Origin: UBA7803 sp963822255
GTDB taxonomy: Bacteria > Pseudomonadota > Gammaproteobacteria > Pseudomonadales > Azotimanducaceae
Assembly (NCBI GenBank): GCA_963822255.1
Contig: CAWGGV010000009.1
Coordinates: 806,001-870,000 of the forward strand
Length of the DNA stretch: 64,000 bases
Reading direction: 5' to 3'
Below the pieces are notes generated by a model that was not told where the DNA came from, ran no database searches, and worked only from the letters and a program-made list of their open reading frames with translations. Position numbers and translations under genes: made by a program. Every line of letters begins with the position of its first letter. Position 1 is the first letter of the stretch. Shown here piece by piece: positions 47,829-55,634 of this stretch.

Positions 47829-47834
47829 GTCTCT

Positions 47835-48537
47835 ATGTCCTTCACAGAGCAACTGATTGAAGTGCCACGGAGCATTTCCCGATATTCCTTGCTCCGTGTG
47901 GGCCGACACAAAGGAGCCGGAGTTCATCGTACTGATGGGCCATGGCCTTGGAGTTGATCGATACCACGCGTCCGTTCTTAAGCCAACGGAGATCCTGGCG
48001 CGTGAGCACCAAGCCGTGATTGTCGTTCCCGAAATCCCCCTCCACGGCGTCCGCGATGATCCGCCGGGCAACCAATTGCACATTGTTGAGCGGTGGCAGA
48101 CGTATTGGACCAATGGCGGCGCCCAGCAGATCTGCGCAGAGCTTCTTCGAGTGACGGACTGGTGCCGAGGTTCATTTGGGTCCACGGTCCCCATTGCCTA
48201 CTTCGGCCTGTCTCTTGGGACTCAATACGGCATCGTATTCCTATCAGAGGTTCAGCGGATGGCCGCGGCCGTGCTGGGACTTTTCGGCAGCTACCCACGC
48301 CCGAGAACTCGCGTCATGAACGAGCGAGCGCCACGGGTGACGTGCCCGGTATACTTCATTCAAAAGCTCGACGACGAGATCCATTGTTCCGAATCCACCG
48401 CACATCTTTTTTCAACTCTTGGCGCGCCTCAAAAGGTGCTAGATTCCTCGCACGGTAGTCACACGGAGGTCTCTGATAAGTGCATCCGAGATGCCTGCAA
48501 ATTTCTGACGAGCTATGCTAAACAACGAGACGCCTAA
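47835..48537 (+). CDS. Alpha/beta hydrolase, dienelactone hydrolase-like (cassette), one frameshift
   Basis: About 233 aa. ATG 47835 begins MSFTEQLIEVPRS; removing one base near 47875 joins it to FPDIPCSVWADTKEPEFIVL and the rest. A TTG start at 47857 avoids the frameshift but gives a poor N-terminus. FIVLMGHGLGVDRYH is the oxyanion region, AYFGLSLGTQYGIVF holds the nucleophile Ser (GLSLG), KLDDEI the acid and SSHGSH the His. The C-terminal Asp-Ala and stop are encoded by attC. Substrate unknown. Confidence 0.72.
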
Positions 48538-48633
48538 CAAGGGCGATTCAGACGGACAAGTCAAACCGTCACTTGATTTGCATTCGCAAATCAACCGCCG
48601 GTCTTGGCTTGCCGCTGATCTTTGACGTTAGGC
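48532..48633 (+). repeat. attC site 4 (102 bp)
   Basis: GCCTAACAAGGGCGATTCAG to GACGTTAGGC, with a central hairpin GATTTGCATTCGCAAATC. Confidence 0.9.
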
Positions 48634-48709
48634 GTCTCCGACGTGGTGAGCCGCTATCGACCCCAACTGGACGTTCGCTTCTTGTGGCCAACCGAGATAG
48701 TGTCTTCGC

Positions 48710-49924
48710 ATGGACGGCTTGCGGATCGGCATAGTTGGAGGGTCAATAGCGGGGTGCACGACCGCTGTTGCAGCGTCTCGCGCGGGCATGCAGACGAAGG
48801 TGTTCGAGCGGAGTTCAGATCCCCTGAAGGACCGCGGAGCAGGCCTTGGTATACCGACCGCGACATGTATCGCCCTTCGGGATCAAGGGTACATCGACGA
48901 TGGTTTTCCTCACGTTCCCGTGCGCGCGTTAGAGCATTCAAGCCGCCCGCCAGGCGAGGCCCATGGTCGTGGCGTTGCCGGACGAGTCCCTACGTGGTTA
49001 GAAGGTCTCAGGTGGGGGCATCTCTACGATAGGCTGAGATCACTAGTTCCAGATGACCACTACGTTCAAGGAGAGCCGGTTGTCTCAGCCGACCGTGACG
49101 TTGCCGGCGAAGTCGAACTAGCGCTTGCGAGTGGCCGTAGTGAACGATTCGATCTTGTCGTGTTTGCTGATGGCTATCGATCTATCGGTCGGGGTCTGAT
49201 TTGCCCAAGCTGCCAGCCCGAGTATCAGGGCTACTTCATCTGGCGCGGCACCGTTCCCGAACGCGAGGTCGACGTGGAGCCTTTTGAGGAGGCGCTGCAA
49301 AGGGTTGGGTATTCTGGTGGGCACCTGTTTGCCTACCTGCTTCCAAACCCCGATGGCTCGACGGAACGTGGCCGCAGGGAATTGAATTGGGGGATGTTCT
49401 TGCCCGCATCAAGCGACGACCTTGCGGACCTTCTGATTGGCAGGTTCGGGGAGCGACGGGAACTGGCGATACCGCCAGGTCATATGCGACCGAACGTTGA
49501 GACTGATCTGAAGGCAAGAGCAGAGACCCTGTTGCCTGACCACCTGGCTCAAATTGTACGCGTGTCCAGGGATACCTACGGGCAAGGGATCGTTGCGGCT
49601 CTACCGGACCAGTACCACAACGAACGAATGTGCTTAGTGGGGGATGCCGGGGCCGTTGTACCCCCGTTTACAACCAGCGGTGTATTCAAGGCTATGAAGA
49701 ACGCAGTGGACCTCGTGTCGGCAATTCAGGCCGATGACTTGGATTTGGCACTTCAGGACTGGGATGCAGCTCAACAGCTGGCCGGCAATGGGCTTCAAAG
49801 GCTCGCCGCCTTGATGCGGGAGCACCTGATCGTAAACGTCCCCGATTTTTCGAGCTACTCCCAAGATGACCTAAACGTGTGGTGGTCCGAGATCCAGCGG
49901 GCGCTCGAAGAAGTGATGAGCTGA
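48710..49924 (+). CDS. FAD-dependent monooxygenase/hydroxylase (cassette)
   Basis: 404 aa, unusually long for a cassette gene. The dinucleotide-binding fold is RIGIVGGSIAGCTTAVAASR (residues 5-24), with VFERS at the end of the second strand. LVVFADGYRS is the DG motif and CLVGDAGAVVPPFTTSGVFKAMKNAVDLVSAI the second FAD motif (GD). It belongs to the PHBH-like aromatic hydroxylase group that also includes tetracycline and rifampicin monooxygenases; no substrate can be inferred. It ends 46 bases before attC 5. Confidence 0.82.
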   Translation: MDGLRIGIVGGSIAGCTTAVAASRAGMQTKVFERSSDPLKDRGAGLGIPTATCIALRDQGYIDDGFPHVPVRALEHSSRPPGEAHGRGVAGRVPTWLEGLRWGHLYDRLRSLVPDDHYVQGEPVVSADRDVAGEVELALASGRSERFDLVVFADGYRSIGRGLICPSCQPEYQGYFIWRGTVPEREVDVEPFEEALQRVGYSGGHLFAYLLPNPDGSTERGRRELNWGMFLPASSDDLADLLIGRFGERRELAIPPGHMRPNVETDLKARAETLLPDHLAQIVRVSRDTYGQGIVAALPDQYHNERMCLVGDAGAVVPPFTTSGVFKAMKNAVDLVSAIQADDLDLALQDWDAAQQLAGNGLQRLAALMREHLIVNVPDFSSYSQDDLNVWWSEIQRALEEVMS

Positions 49925-49972
49925 CCGGCCGCTTCTGGCCGACACCAGACTAATAGGAGGAAAGGTTGAGAC

Positions 49973-50069
49973 GCCTAACAAGGGCGGTTCAGTCGGCCGC
50001 CACAACCTGTCACTCAAGTTGCTTCCGCAATTTCGCCAGGTCGCGGCGCCGCTGACCTCGACGTTAGGC
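49973..50069 (+). repeat. attC site 5 (97 bp)
   Basis: GCCTAACAAGGGCGGTTCAG to CGACGTTAGGC, with the inner hairpin CAAGTTGCTTCCGCAATTTC. Confidence 0.9.
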
Positions 50070-50082
50070 GCGCCGAAACGTC

Positions 50083-50523
50083 ATGGAAGTGCGAAACGCT
50101 CAAGATCAGGACTTCTCTCGCATCGTCGAGCTCTACCGGCAACTTCAGCCCGAGGATCCTGTAGTCACCGACGGTCGCGATCGAGCTGTTTTCGATCACA
50201 TTCTCCGCACGGAGAACCTGAGCCTGTTTGTGCTGGTGGATCGGGGCCAGATCCAGTCCACCTGCTATCTCAACATTATCCCGAACATAACCCGGTCAGC
50301 GAGCCCCTATGCCATCATCGAGAACGTGGTCACGGATGAGGCTTGCCGAAGGAATGGCTACGGGAAGCGCGTAGTGGCGCATGCTCTTGACGCAGCCTGG
50401 GCAGCTGGCTGCTACAAGGTTATGCTTTAAACTGGCTCGAAGAGGGATTCTACGCATGCCTTCTACCGGGCATGCGGGTTCTCCGGCGATGATAAACATG
50501 CCTACGTGGCGAGGCGCGCCTAA
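50083..50523 (+). pseudogene. GNAT N-acetyltransferase (cassette) with an in-frame TAA
   Basis: MEVRNAQDQDFSRIVELYRQ opens a compact GNAT; IENVVTDEACRRNGYGKRVV is the acetyl-CoA loop. A TAA at 50428-50430 interrupts the frame after GCYKVML, but the same frame continues TGSKRDSTHAFYRACGFSGD and KHAYVARRA to a stop inside attC (CGCGCCTAA). The gene is therefore complete except for one nonsense codon, either a true mutation or a base error (TTA to TAA). Confidence 0.78.
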
Positions 50524-50567
50524 CAAAACAAGGGCGGTTCTGACGGCCGCTGATCTCGACGCTAGCC
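50518..50567 (+). repeat. attC site 6 (50 bp, short, altered right core)
   Basis: GCCTAACAAAACAAGGGCGG to GATCTCGACGCTAGCC; the right core is GCTAGCC instead of GTTAGGC and AAAAC is inserted in the left arm. Confidence 0.78.
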
Positions 50568-50665
50568 GACACCTGCCGTAGTCGCCAATCCGCGTAAGCA
50601 TTCGGCGCTTGCCGGACCAACCGCGAACTGATATAGCACGCATCAGGAAACACAGACCTGCGATT

Positions 50666-50875
50666 ATGGCTACAAAGCTCCACGATCTACCCCTCGAGCA
50701 GCGCCTGAAGCTCGTCGAGGATCTCTGGGACAGCATTGCGGCGGAGGAACACAAGCTCCAGCTAACTGACGAGCAGAGGCAGCTTCTCGATGAGCGTTTG
50801 GACGCCTACGAGCTCGATGGCGATCCAGGCGAGCCGGCCGACATTGTTGTCGACAGGATTCGCCGGGCCCTGTGA
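50666..50875 (+). CDS. Addiction-module antitoxin component (PF09720 type)
   Basis: 69 aa: KLHDLPLEQRLKLVEDLWDS then EEHKLQLTDEQRQLLDERLD, the standard short antitoxin paired with RelE/ParE toxins. ATG 50666 is chosen over 50609. Its last four bases overlap the toxin start. Confidence 0.85.
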   Translation: MATKLHDLPLEQRLKLVEDLWDSIAAEEHKLQLTDEQRQLLDERLDAYELDGDPGEPADIVVDRIRRAL

Positions 50876-51168
50876 ATGCAACCGTTAGTGTCCGCCCAGC
50901 TGCACAGCGTGATCTCGCCGGGGCCGCGAGGTGGTACGAGTCTCAGCGAGCGGGGCTCGGCGATGCGTTTCTTGATCAGTTTTTGAGTCTCACCTGGCGT
51001 ATCGGAGAGTCGCCCCTCGTTTACCCGGAGGTCGGCAGGGCTACTCGTCGAGCTATGCTGCGCCGCTTCCCCTTCGGCGTCTTCTACCGAATTGCGGATG
51101 ACCGTGTGGTCATCGTCGCCGTCATGCATAGCAGGCGCGATCCCCGGCGTTGGATGGAGCGGGTATGA
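50872..51168 (+). CDS. RelE/ParE-family toxin (cassette)
   Basis: 98 aa, GTG start. VRPAAQRDLAGAARWYESQRAGLGDAF, FLSLTWRIGESPLVYPEVG and FPFGVFYRIADDRVVIVAVM then RRDP follow the ParE/RelE pattern. It is paired with the preceding antitoxin by a four-base overlap, giving the second toxin-antitoxin cassette of the array. Confidence 0.87.
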   Translation: MNATVSVRPAAQRDLAGAARWYESQRAGLGDAFLDQFLSLTWRIGESPLVYPEVGRATRRAMLRRFPFGVFYRIADDRVVIVAVMHSRRDPRRWMERV

Positions 51169-51186
51169 GAGAAGCAGAATGGTGCC

Positions 51187-51290
51187 GCCTAACAAGGGCG
51201 ATTCAGTCGGACAAGCCAAACCGTCACTGGTTTGCTTTCGCAATTTGACCGCCAGGTTGCGTCGCCGCTGACCTCGACGTTAGATTAGGC
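51187..51290 (+). repeat. attC site 7 (104 bp)
   Basis: GCCTAACAAGGGCGATTCAG to GACGTTAGATTAGGC; five extra bases (duplicated TTAG/ATTAG) sit in the right core. Confidence 0.85.
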
Positions 51291-51302
51291 GTCCTACCGA
51301 AT

Positions 51303-51645
51303 ATGTCCACCGACGACCGGAACGATCAGCGCGATCTCATCGAACCTCGGGAGCTTCTGCGGTTCTGCGAATTGAAGTAAAGTTGTTCGATCTCGATAGC
51401 CTGAGGTCTCTGCTTGTCAGGTTGATTCTCCTCGAAAAGCACTCGCGAAACCTTGGGGGCAAACATGGGTATCGTCGATATCATGCCAAGGTCCGCGCGA
51501 AGCGTCGCTCGGTGGCGCAGAGATACCACGATCTCGGCGGCGTTGTGAGCTCGCTGGTGCCTAGACGCGACCTACCTCCTTCGATTTCAGGCGTGATTGC
51601 GCTTGTTGAGCATGTAGGTTTGAATCATGCCTGATTCAATGACAG
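51303..51645 (+). other. Remains of a cassette gene interrupted by an insertion sequence
   Basis: A 25-codon frame (MSTDDRNDQRDLIEPRELLR) ends at 51380 and a second frame of 83 codons runs 51383-51634 (KHSRNLGGKHGYRRYHAKVR). Neither matches a family I know. The IS insertion and probable frame damage make the original product unrecognisable. Confidence 0.3.
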
Positions 51646-51649
51646 CTAG

Positions 51650-53378
51650 CCCGGAAATCTCACCCTTATGATGGAAATAGGCCTCTCTTTTGTGCATAAA
51701 GTAAGAGCCGCCAAGCACTTACCAACGCGCAGAAGAAGAGGCCTATGACGACAGAGTGTATTCCGAGCCAGCTGGAATTTCACGGTCTGGGAAGGCGGGA
51801 TGTGACGGGCCGTTTCGACGGCGGGCGGATGACCTCGGACGGCGGGGGGCTGCTGCTACGGGAGGTGGACCACCGGCTCGGAGTGCTGCCACGACTCGCC
51901 GCGTGCTTCACCGACTACCGTAATCAGAACAGCGTCGAGCACAGCGTTCACGCGCTGGTGGCGCAACGGGTGTATGGCTTGGCGCTCGGCTATGAGGATC
52001 TCAACGATCACGACGCGTTGCGCTCGGACAGCGTACTGGCGCTGCTGGTGGGCAAGCACGATCTCACGGGAGAACGTCGGGAACGAGAGCGCGACCGAGG
52101 CCATCCGCTGGCCGGCTCGAGCACGTTGAATCGCCTGGAGCTGACGACGCCGGAGGCGGCGGCGAGTGATCGCTACAAGAAGATCGCGGCGGACCCGGCG
52201 GCGCTCGATCGGCTGCTGGTGGACGTGTTCCTCGAGTCCTACGAGAAACCGCCGCGGGAGATCTGGTTGGATCTGGATGCGACCGACGACCCCCTGCACG
52301 GTCACCAGGAGGGCCGCTTCTTCCACGGTTACTATCGCTGCTACTGCTATCTGCCGCTGTACATCTTCTGCGGCGAGCATCTGTTGTGCGCACGGCTGCG
52401 GTCATCGAACCGGGATGGTGCGGCCGGCAGTGTCGAAGAGCTCGAGCGCATCGTCGAGCAGATCCGCGCGCGTTGGCCGAAGACGCGGATCGTGATCCGC
52501 GGCGACTCCGGATTCTGCCGCGACACGATCATGAGCTGGTGCGAGAGCAACCGCGTCGGTTACGTGCTGGGTCTTGCCCGCAACAAACGGCTGCATCGAG
52601 CGCTGGGCGCTCAGATGGCCGAGGCGCGCGCCGAGCACCAGCGCACGGGTAAGCCGGCCCGGCGGTTCCGGGACTTCCGCTACCGCACTCGTAAGTCCTG
52701 GTCGTGCGAGCGCCGCGTCATCGGCAAAGCAGAGTATCTTCCGGGCAAAGCCAACCCGCGGTTCGTGGTGACGAACCTGCCGGTCAGCCGAGCCGGCGCC
52801 AAGCGGCTCTACGAGAAGCTCTACTGCGTCCGCGGCGAGATGGAGAATCGGATCAAGGAGCAGCAGCTCGGGCTGTTCGCCGACCGCACCAGCACCGAGA
52901 CGATGCGGGCCAATCAGCTCCGGCTTTACTTCTCCTCATTCGCCTACGTGCTGATGCACGGCCTGCGCCGGCTGGGGCTCTCAGGCACTCAGCACGCCAA
53001 GGCCCAGTGCACCACCATCCGGCTGAAGCTGTTGAAGATCGGCGCCCGGATCCGGATCACCGTGCGCAAGGTGTGGCTGTCGTTCTCCGAGGCCTATCCC
53101 TACGCGAGTGACTTCGCGCAGATCCTGGCCAACGTCCGCCGCTACCCGGCTTGGGCTCCACCGGGATAGTTGCATCGACCCACCGTCTCGTGAGCTCCAG
53201 CGAAGGCTGGACGAGATCACTCGCCTTCGCGTCGCCAAAAACCGGTCACACGGCCTGTTGAAGCCGTCGGCGGCGCGGGCGCAGCCATCCCGGTGCCGCA
53301 ATCCAGCTCCAACCGGCCGCGCTGGCCCCTTCGGCGTCGAAAAATCACCCCCGTTATCGGATCGGTGAGATAAGCGGG
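51650..53378 (+). mobile_element. IS1380-family insertion sequence with CTAG target duplication
   Basis: 1,729 bp bounded by imperfect inverted repeats: CCCGGAAATCTCACC on the left and CCCGCTTATCTCACC as the complement of the right end (12 of 15 match). CTAG flanks both sides (51646-51649 and 53379-53382), a 4-bp target duplication. One transposase gene fills most of it; 53170-53378 is non-coding IS tail. It is inserted within a cassette between attC 7 and attC 8. Confidence 0.85.
51745..53169 (+). CDS. IS1380-family DDE transposase
   Basis: 474 aa, intact. GRFDGGRMTSDGGGLLLREVDHRLG is the family start; acidic residues lie in IWLDLDATDDPLHGHQEG, RIVIRGDSGFCRDTIMSWCE and RGEMENRIKEQQLGLFADRT. 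ADRTSTETMRANQLRLYFSS and KIGARIRITVRKVWLSF close the protein. An uninterrupted frame and near-perfect ends suggest a recent, possibly active insertion. Confidence 0.9.
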   Translation: MTTECIPSQLEFHGLGRRDVTGRFDGGRMTSDGGGLLLREVDHRLGVLPRLAACFTDYRNQNSVEHSVHALVAQRVYGLALGYEDLNDHDALRSDSVLALLVGKHDLTGERRERERDRGHPLAGSSTLNRLELTTPEAAASDRYKKIAADPAALDRLLVDVFLESYEKPPREIWLDLDATDDPLHGHQEGRFFHGYYRCYCYLPLYIFCGEHLLCARLRSSNRDGAAGSVEELERIVEQIRARWPKTRIVIRGDSGFCRDTIMSWCESNRVGYVLGLARNKRLHRALGAQMAEARAEHQRTGKPARRFRDFRYRTRKSWSCERRVIGKAEYLPGKANPRFVVTNLPVSRAGAKRLYEKLYCVRGEMENRIKEQQLGLFADRTSTETMRANQLRLYFSSFAYVLMHGLRRLGLSGTQHAKAQCTTIRLKLLKIGARIRITVRKVWLSFSEAYPYASDFAQILANVRRYPAWAPPG

Positions 53379-53390
53379 CTAGGACCGGAC

Positions 53391-53490
53391 GCCTAACAAG
53401 GGCGGTTCAGTCGGACGCCACAACCTGTCACTCAAATTGCTTCCGCAATTTGACCGCCAGGTCGCGGCGCCGCTGACCTCGACGTTAGGC
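53391..53490 (+). repeat. attC site 8 (100 bp)
   Basis: GCCTAACAAGGGCGGTTCAG to GACGTTAGGC; nearly identical to sites 5 and 14 in the central AAATTGCTTCCGCAATTTGA hairpin. Confidence 0.92.
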
Positions 53491-53493
53491 GTC

Positions 53494-53954
53494 ATGACCG
53501 TCGTCCCGGCGACCAGCGATCGTACTAATGCCTGGCTAAGACTGCGCATGAGCCTCTGGCCACAATGCTCGGAGTACGAGCACCGAGCGGAGATGGAACA
53601 GTTTCTCTCGGACCCGTCAAGGTTCGCGCAGTTCATCTCGATCGATGAGAAGGGCCATCCAACAGGACTCGCGGAGGCTTCCATCCGTCACGATTACGTC
53701 AACGGCGCATCCACATCGCCAGTCGCCTTTCTCGAAGGCATATACGTCGAGCCCAAAGCCCGCCAAATGGGACTCGCCCCGCTTTGATCGAAGCGGTCTC
53801 GGCCTGGGCTGTGAACCAAGGCATCAGTGAGCTTGCATCTGATGCAAACGTGTCCAATACGCTCAGCCACACTATGCATATGGCGTTGGGGTTCGAGGAG
53901 ACGGAGCAGGTGGTATTCTTCCGCAAGAACATCGGAGGGGCTGATGACGCCTAA
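53494..53954 (+). CDS. Aminoglycoside 6'-N-acetyltransferase, AAC(6')-I type (cassette), one frameshift
   Basis: About 153 aa. WLRLRMSLWPQCSEYEHRAE, ASIRHDYVNG, SPVAFLEGIYVEPKARQMG and, after a one-base deletion in a C run near 53778, ALIEAVSAWAVNQGISELAS, TLSHTMHMALGFEETEQVV and FFRKN follow AAC(6')-Iaa/Iy-like enzymes block by block. These acetylate the 6' amine of aminoglycosides such as tobramycin and amikacin. The expected drug spectrum cannot be predicted. As printed, the frame stops at 53787, so function depends on whether the deletion is real. The stop is in attC. Confidence 0.8.
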
Positions 53955-53988
53955 CAAGTGCGATTCAGTCGGACCGCCAGCGTTATGC
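53949..53988 (+). repeat. attC site 9 (40 bp, shortest)
   Basis: GCCTAACAAGTGCGATTCAG to CAGCGTTATGC; the right core is GTTATGC and the centre is deleted. Confidence 0.75.
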
Positions 53989-54010
53989 GCCATAGGAGCG
54001 CCATACCGTG

Positions 54011-54030
54011 ATATGGCATTTTAGCCATAT
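54011..54030 (+). promoter_or_regulatory. Operator palindrome of the second brnT cassette
   Basis: ATATGGC-ATTTTA-GCCATAT, a perfect 7-bp inverted repeat ending 18 bases before the brnT ATG. Confidence 0.6.
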
Positions 54031-54048
54031 CGGAGTAGGATGGGGCCC

Positions 54049-54363
54049 ATGGCAAGCTTTGATTGGGACCAGAAGAAGGATGCTGAGAACCAGAGAAAGC
54101 ATGGTGTCAGCTTCTCAAAGGCTCAATTCGCCTTCGCGGATCCGAATCGAGTCATTGCCAGGGATATCACTCACAGCACAGCGCGAGAGGAGAGGTTCTT
54201 CTGCTTCGGTGACTTGGGCGGCGGGATCGTAACCGTCCGCTTCACCTATCGAAAGAACATCATTCGAATCTTCGGTGCTGGCTACTGGCGCAAGGGTAAA
54301 CGCATCTATGAACGCCAAAACAAAGTATCGCGACGGTCCTATCGACGAATACGAACTCGTTGA
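54049..54363 (+). CDS. brnT: BrnT-family toxin, second copy (cassette)
   Basis: 104 aa. FDWDQKKDAENQRKHGVSFS, AQFAFADPNRVIARD and FTYRKNIIRIFGAGYWRKGK give a second BrnT subtype unlike the first (46691). ATG 54049 is chosen with GGAGTAGGA upstream; ATG 54040 is also in frame. Its 3' end overlaps the antitoxin gene by 56 bases in another frame. Confidence 0.85.
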   Translation: MASFDWDQKKDAENQRKHGVSFSKAQFAFADPNRVIARDITHSTAREERFFCFGDLGGGIVTVRFTYRKNIIRIFGAGYWRKGKRIYERQNKVSRRSYRRIRTR

Positions 54364-54544
54364 AGACTTTCTACCTTCACCAGACGAACTCGCTTTCAAG
54401 GAAGACACCGTCAAGGTCACGATCACACTCAGCAAGTCCAGTATTGAATTCTTCAAAGCAAAGGCAGATGAGCACAACACTGCGTATCAAAAGATGATCC
54501 GTCGGTTGCTCGACTCCTATGTTGATCGGCATTCAGGCACATAA
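54308..54544 (+). CDS. BrnA/CopG-type antitoxin (cassette)
   Basis: 78 aa. The N-terminus MNAKTKYRDGPIDEYELVED is the toxin-binding part and DTVKVTITLSKSSIEFFKAK the ribbon-helix-helix DNA-binding core. It starts inside the toxin gene, so translation is coupled. Confidence 0.8.
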   Translation: MNAKTKYRDGPIDEYELVEDFLPSPDELAFKEDTVKVTITLSKSSIEFFKAKADEHNTAYQKMIRRLLDSYVDRHSGT

Positions 54545-54629
54545 CATGAAGTTCCAAGGAACCTATCACGCGGATCGCGTGCGCAATCCGCGCGCCAGAA
54601 CCGCTTGGCAGCTTAACTCGGTGTTAGGC
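54539..54629 (+). repeat. attC site 10 (91 bp, different type)
   Basis: ACATAACATGAAGTTCCAAGG pairs with CTTGGCAGCTTAACTCGGTG before TTAGGC; the central hairpin is GCGGAT...ATCCGC. The arms differ from the resident attC type, so the cassette was probably assembled elsewhere. Confidence 0.72.
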
Positions 54630-54645
54630 GCCTCAGAGGTATCGC

Positions 54646-55017
54646 ATGACGTACCGTCTCTATGCAGTCCGTGTCTTTAGCTTCCGTTGGGAGGATTCGG
54701 TAGAGTTCTATCGAGATGTCATCGGCATTCCGCTCTCGTTTCTCGGCCAGGACTTCGGCTGGGCCCAGTTCGACCTGGGCAGCGCCAGCCTAGGGCTTGA
54801 GCGATGTGATCCTGCAGACCCGGAGGCGAGAGATCTGGTAGGTCGTTTCGTTGGCATATCAATTGAGGTTGGGGATATCGAGACGACGTACGATACCCTC
54901 ATCGCCAAAGGCGTGGAATTCATCGGACCGCCCGAAAGGCAGGCGTGGGGAGGCGTCCTGGCGCACTTCAAGGATCCAGACGAAAATGTCATTACCTTGC
55001 TTGGCAGCGGCGCCTAA
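54646..55017 (+). CDS. VOC/glyoxalase-fold protein (cassette)
   Basis: 123 aa, two beta-alpha-beta-beta-beta units: VRVFSFRWEDSVEFYRDVIG and GISIEVGDIETTYDTLIAKG, then WGGVLAHFKDPDENVITLLG. Small single-domain VOC proteins include dioxygenases, fosfomycin/bleomycin resistance proteins and epimerases; metal ligands could be the Glu of SLGLE and Glu of DPDEN. No clear substrate. The last Gly-Ala and stop come from attC. Confidence 0.82.
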   Translation: MTYRLYAVRVFSFRWEDSVEFYRDVIGIPLSFLGQDFGWAQFDLGSASLGLERCDPADPEARDLVGRFVGISIEVGDIETTYDTLIAKGVEFIGPPERQAWGGVLAHFKDPDENVITLLGSGA

Positions 55018-55111
55018 CAAGGGCGATTCAGACGGACCGCCACAACTGTCACCTGGTTTGCTTTCGCAAACCAGTCGCCAGTTCTGACGGCCGCTGATCT
55101 CGACGTTAGGC
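55012..55111 (+). repeat. attC site 11 (100 bp)
   Basis: GCCTAACAAGGGCGATTCAG to GACGTTAGGC; the inner hairpin CTGGTTTGCTTTCGCAAACCAG is perfect, making this the best-preserved site. Confidence 0.93.
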
Positions 55112-55114
55112 GCC

Positions 55115-55579
55115 GTGCGACGTCTAGGCCTTCTCGCTGCCGTCTGTTTCGCCGCGCTGGCCACCGCAACGCTCTTCTACATGCTTACCTTTTTGACCAC
55201 ATCGAGATCCGGCGCGGACTACCGCCCCGACCAGCCACACATTCGGTTCGAAGCGCTCGACCTCCCAAGCTGTTTGGCTCAGGACGAGCTTCAGCAGAGC
55301 GTCGAGGCGGCCATATCACAATCGCGCCCCTGCCGATCTGACGAGCAGTGCATCATACGGCATTATGGTTGTCCATTTGGTTGCTCTACATCGATCAACT
55401 CGGACTTTGAGGCTGCGGTTCAACTCTCCGTAAAGGAGTACCAAGACTTCGTGGATACACGCCACTGTCCGCGGTGTACTTACAGGTGCATGGGGGGCGA
55501 TCTGGTAGGCGTCTGCAACAAGGGGCTCTGCACTTATGAACAAGTTGTTGTTCCCGAAGGCGTCAGACCAGGCGCCTAA
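55115..55579 (+). CDS. Membrane-anchored cysteine-rich protein of unknown function (cassette)
   Basis: 154 aa, GTG start three bases after attC 11. A single N-terminal membrane segment (LGLLAAVCFAALATATLFYM) is followed by a periplasmic domain with ten cysteines: SCLAQ, RPCRSDEQC, YGCPFGC, HCPRCTYRC, GVCNKGLC. The pattern suggests disulfide stabilisation or metal binding. No family recognised. Terminal Gly-Ala and stop are encoded by attC. Confidence 0.7.
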   Translation: MRRLGLLAAVCFAALATATLFYMLTFLTTSRSGADYRPDQPHIRFEALDLPSCLAQDELQQSVEAAISQSRPCRSDEQCIIRHYGCPFGCSTSINSDFEAAVQLSVKEYQDFVDTRHCPRCTYRCMGGDLVGVCNKGLCTYEQVVVPEGVRPGA

Positions 55580-55634
55580 CAAGGGCGATTCAGTCGGACA
55601 AGCCAAACCTTGCCGCTGATCTTCGACGTTAGGC
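55574..55634 (+). repeat. attC site 12 (61 bp, shortened)
   Basis: GCCTAACAAGGGCGATTCAG to TTCGACGTTAGGC with the central hairpin removed. Confidence 0.88.

Noticed and set aside
51326..51529. Minus-strand 67-codon frame in the interrupted cassette
   Set aside because: Opposite to the usual cassette direction, no ribosome site and no recognisable motif.
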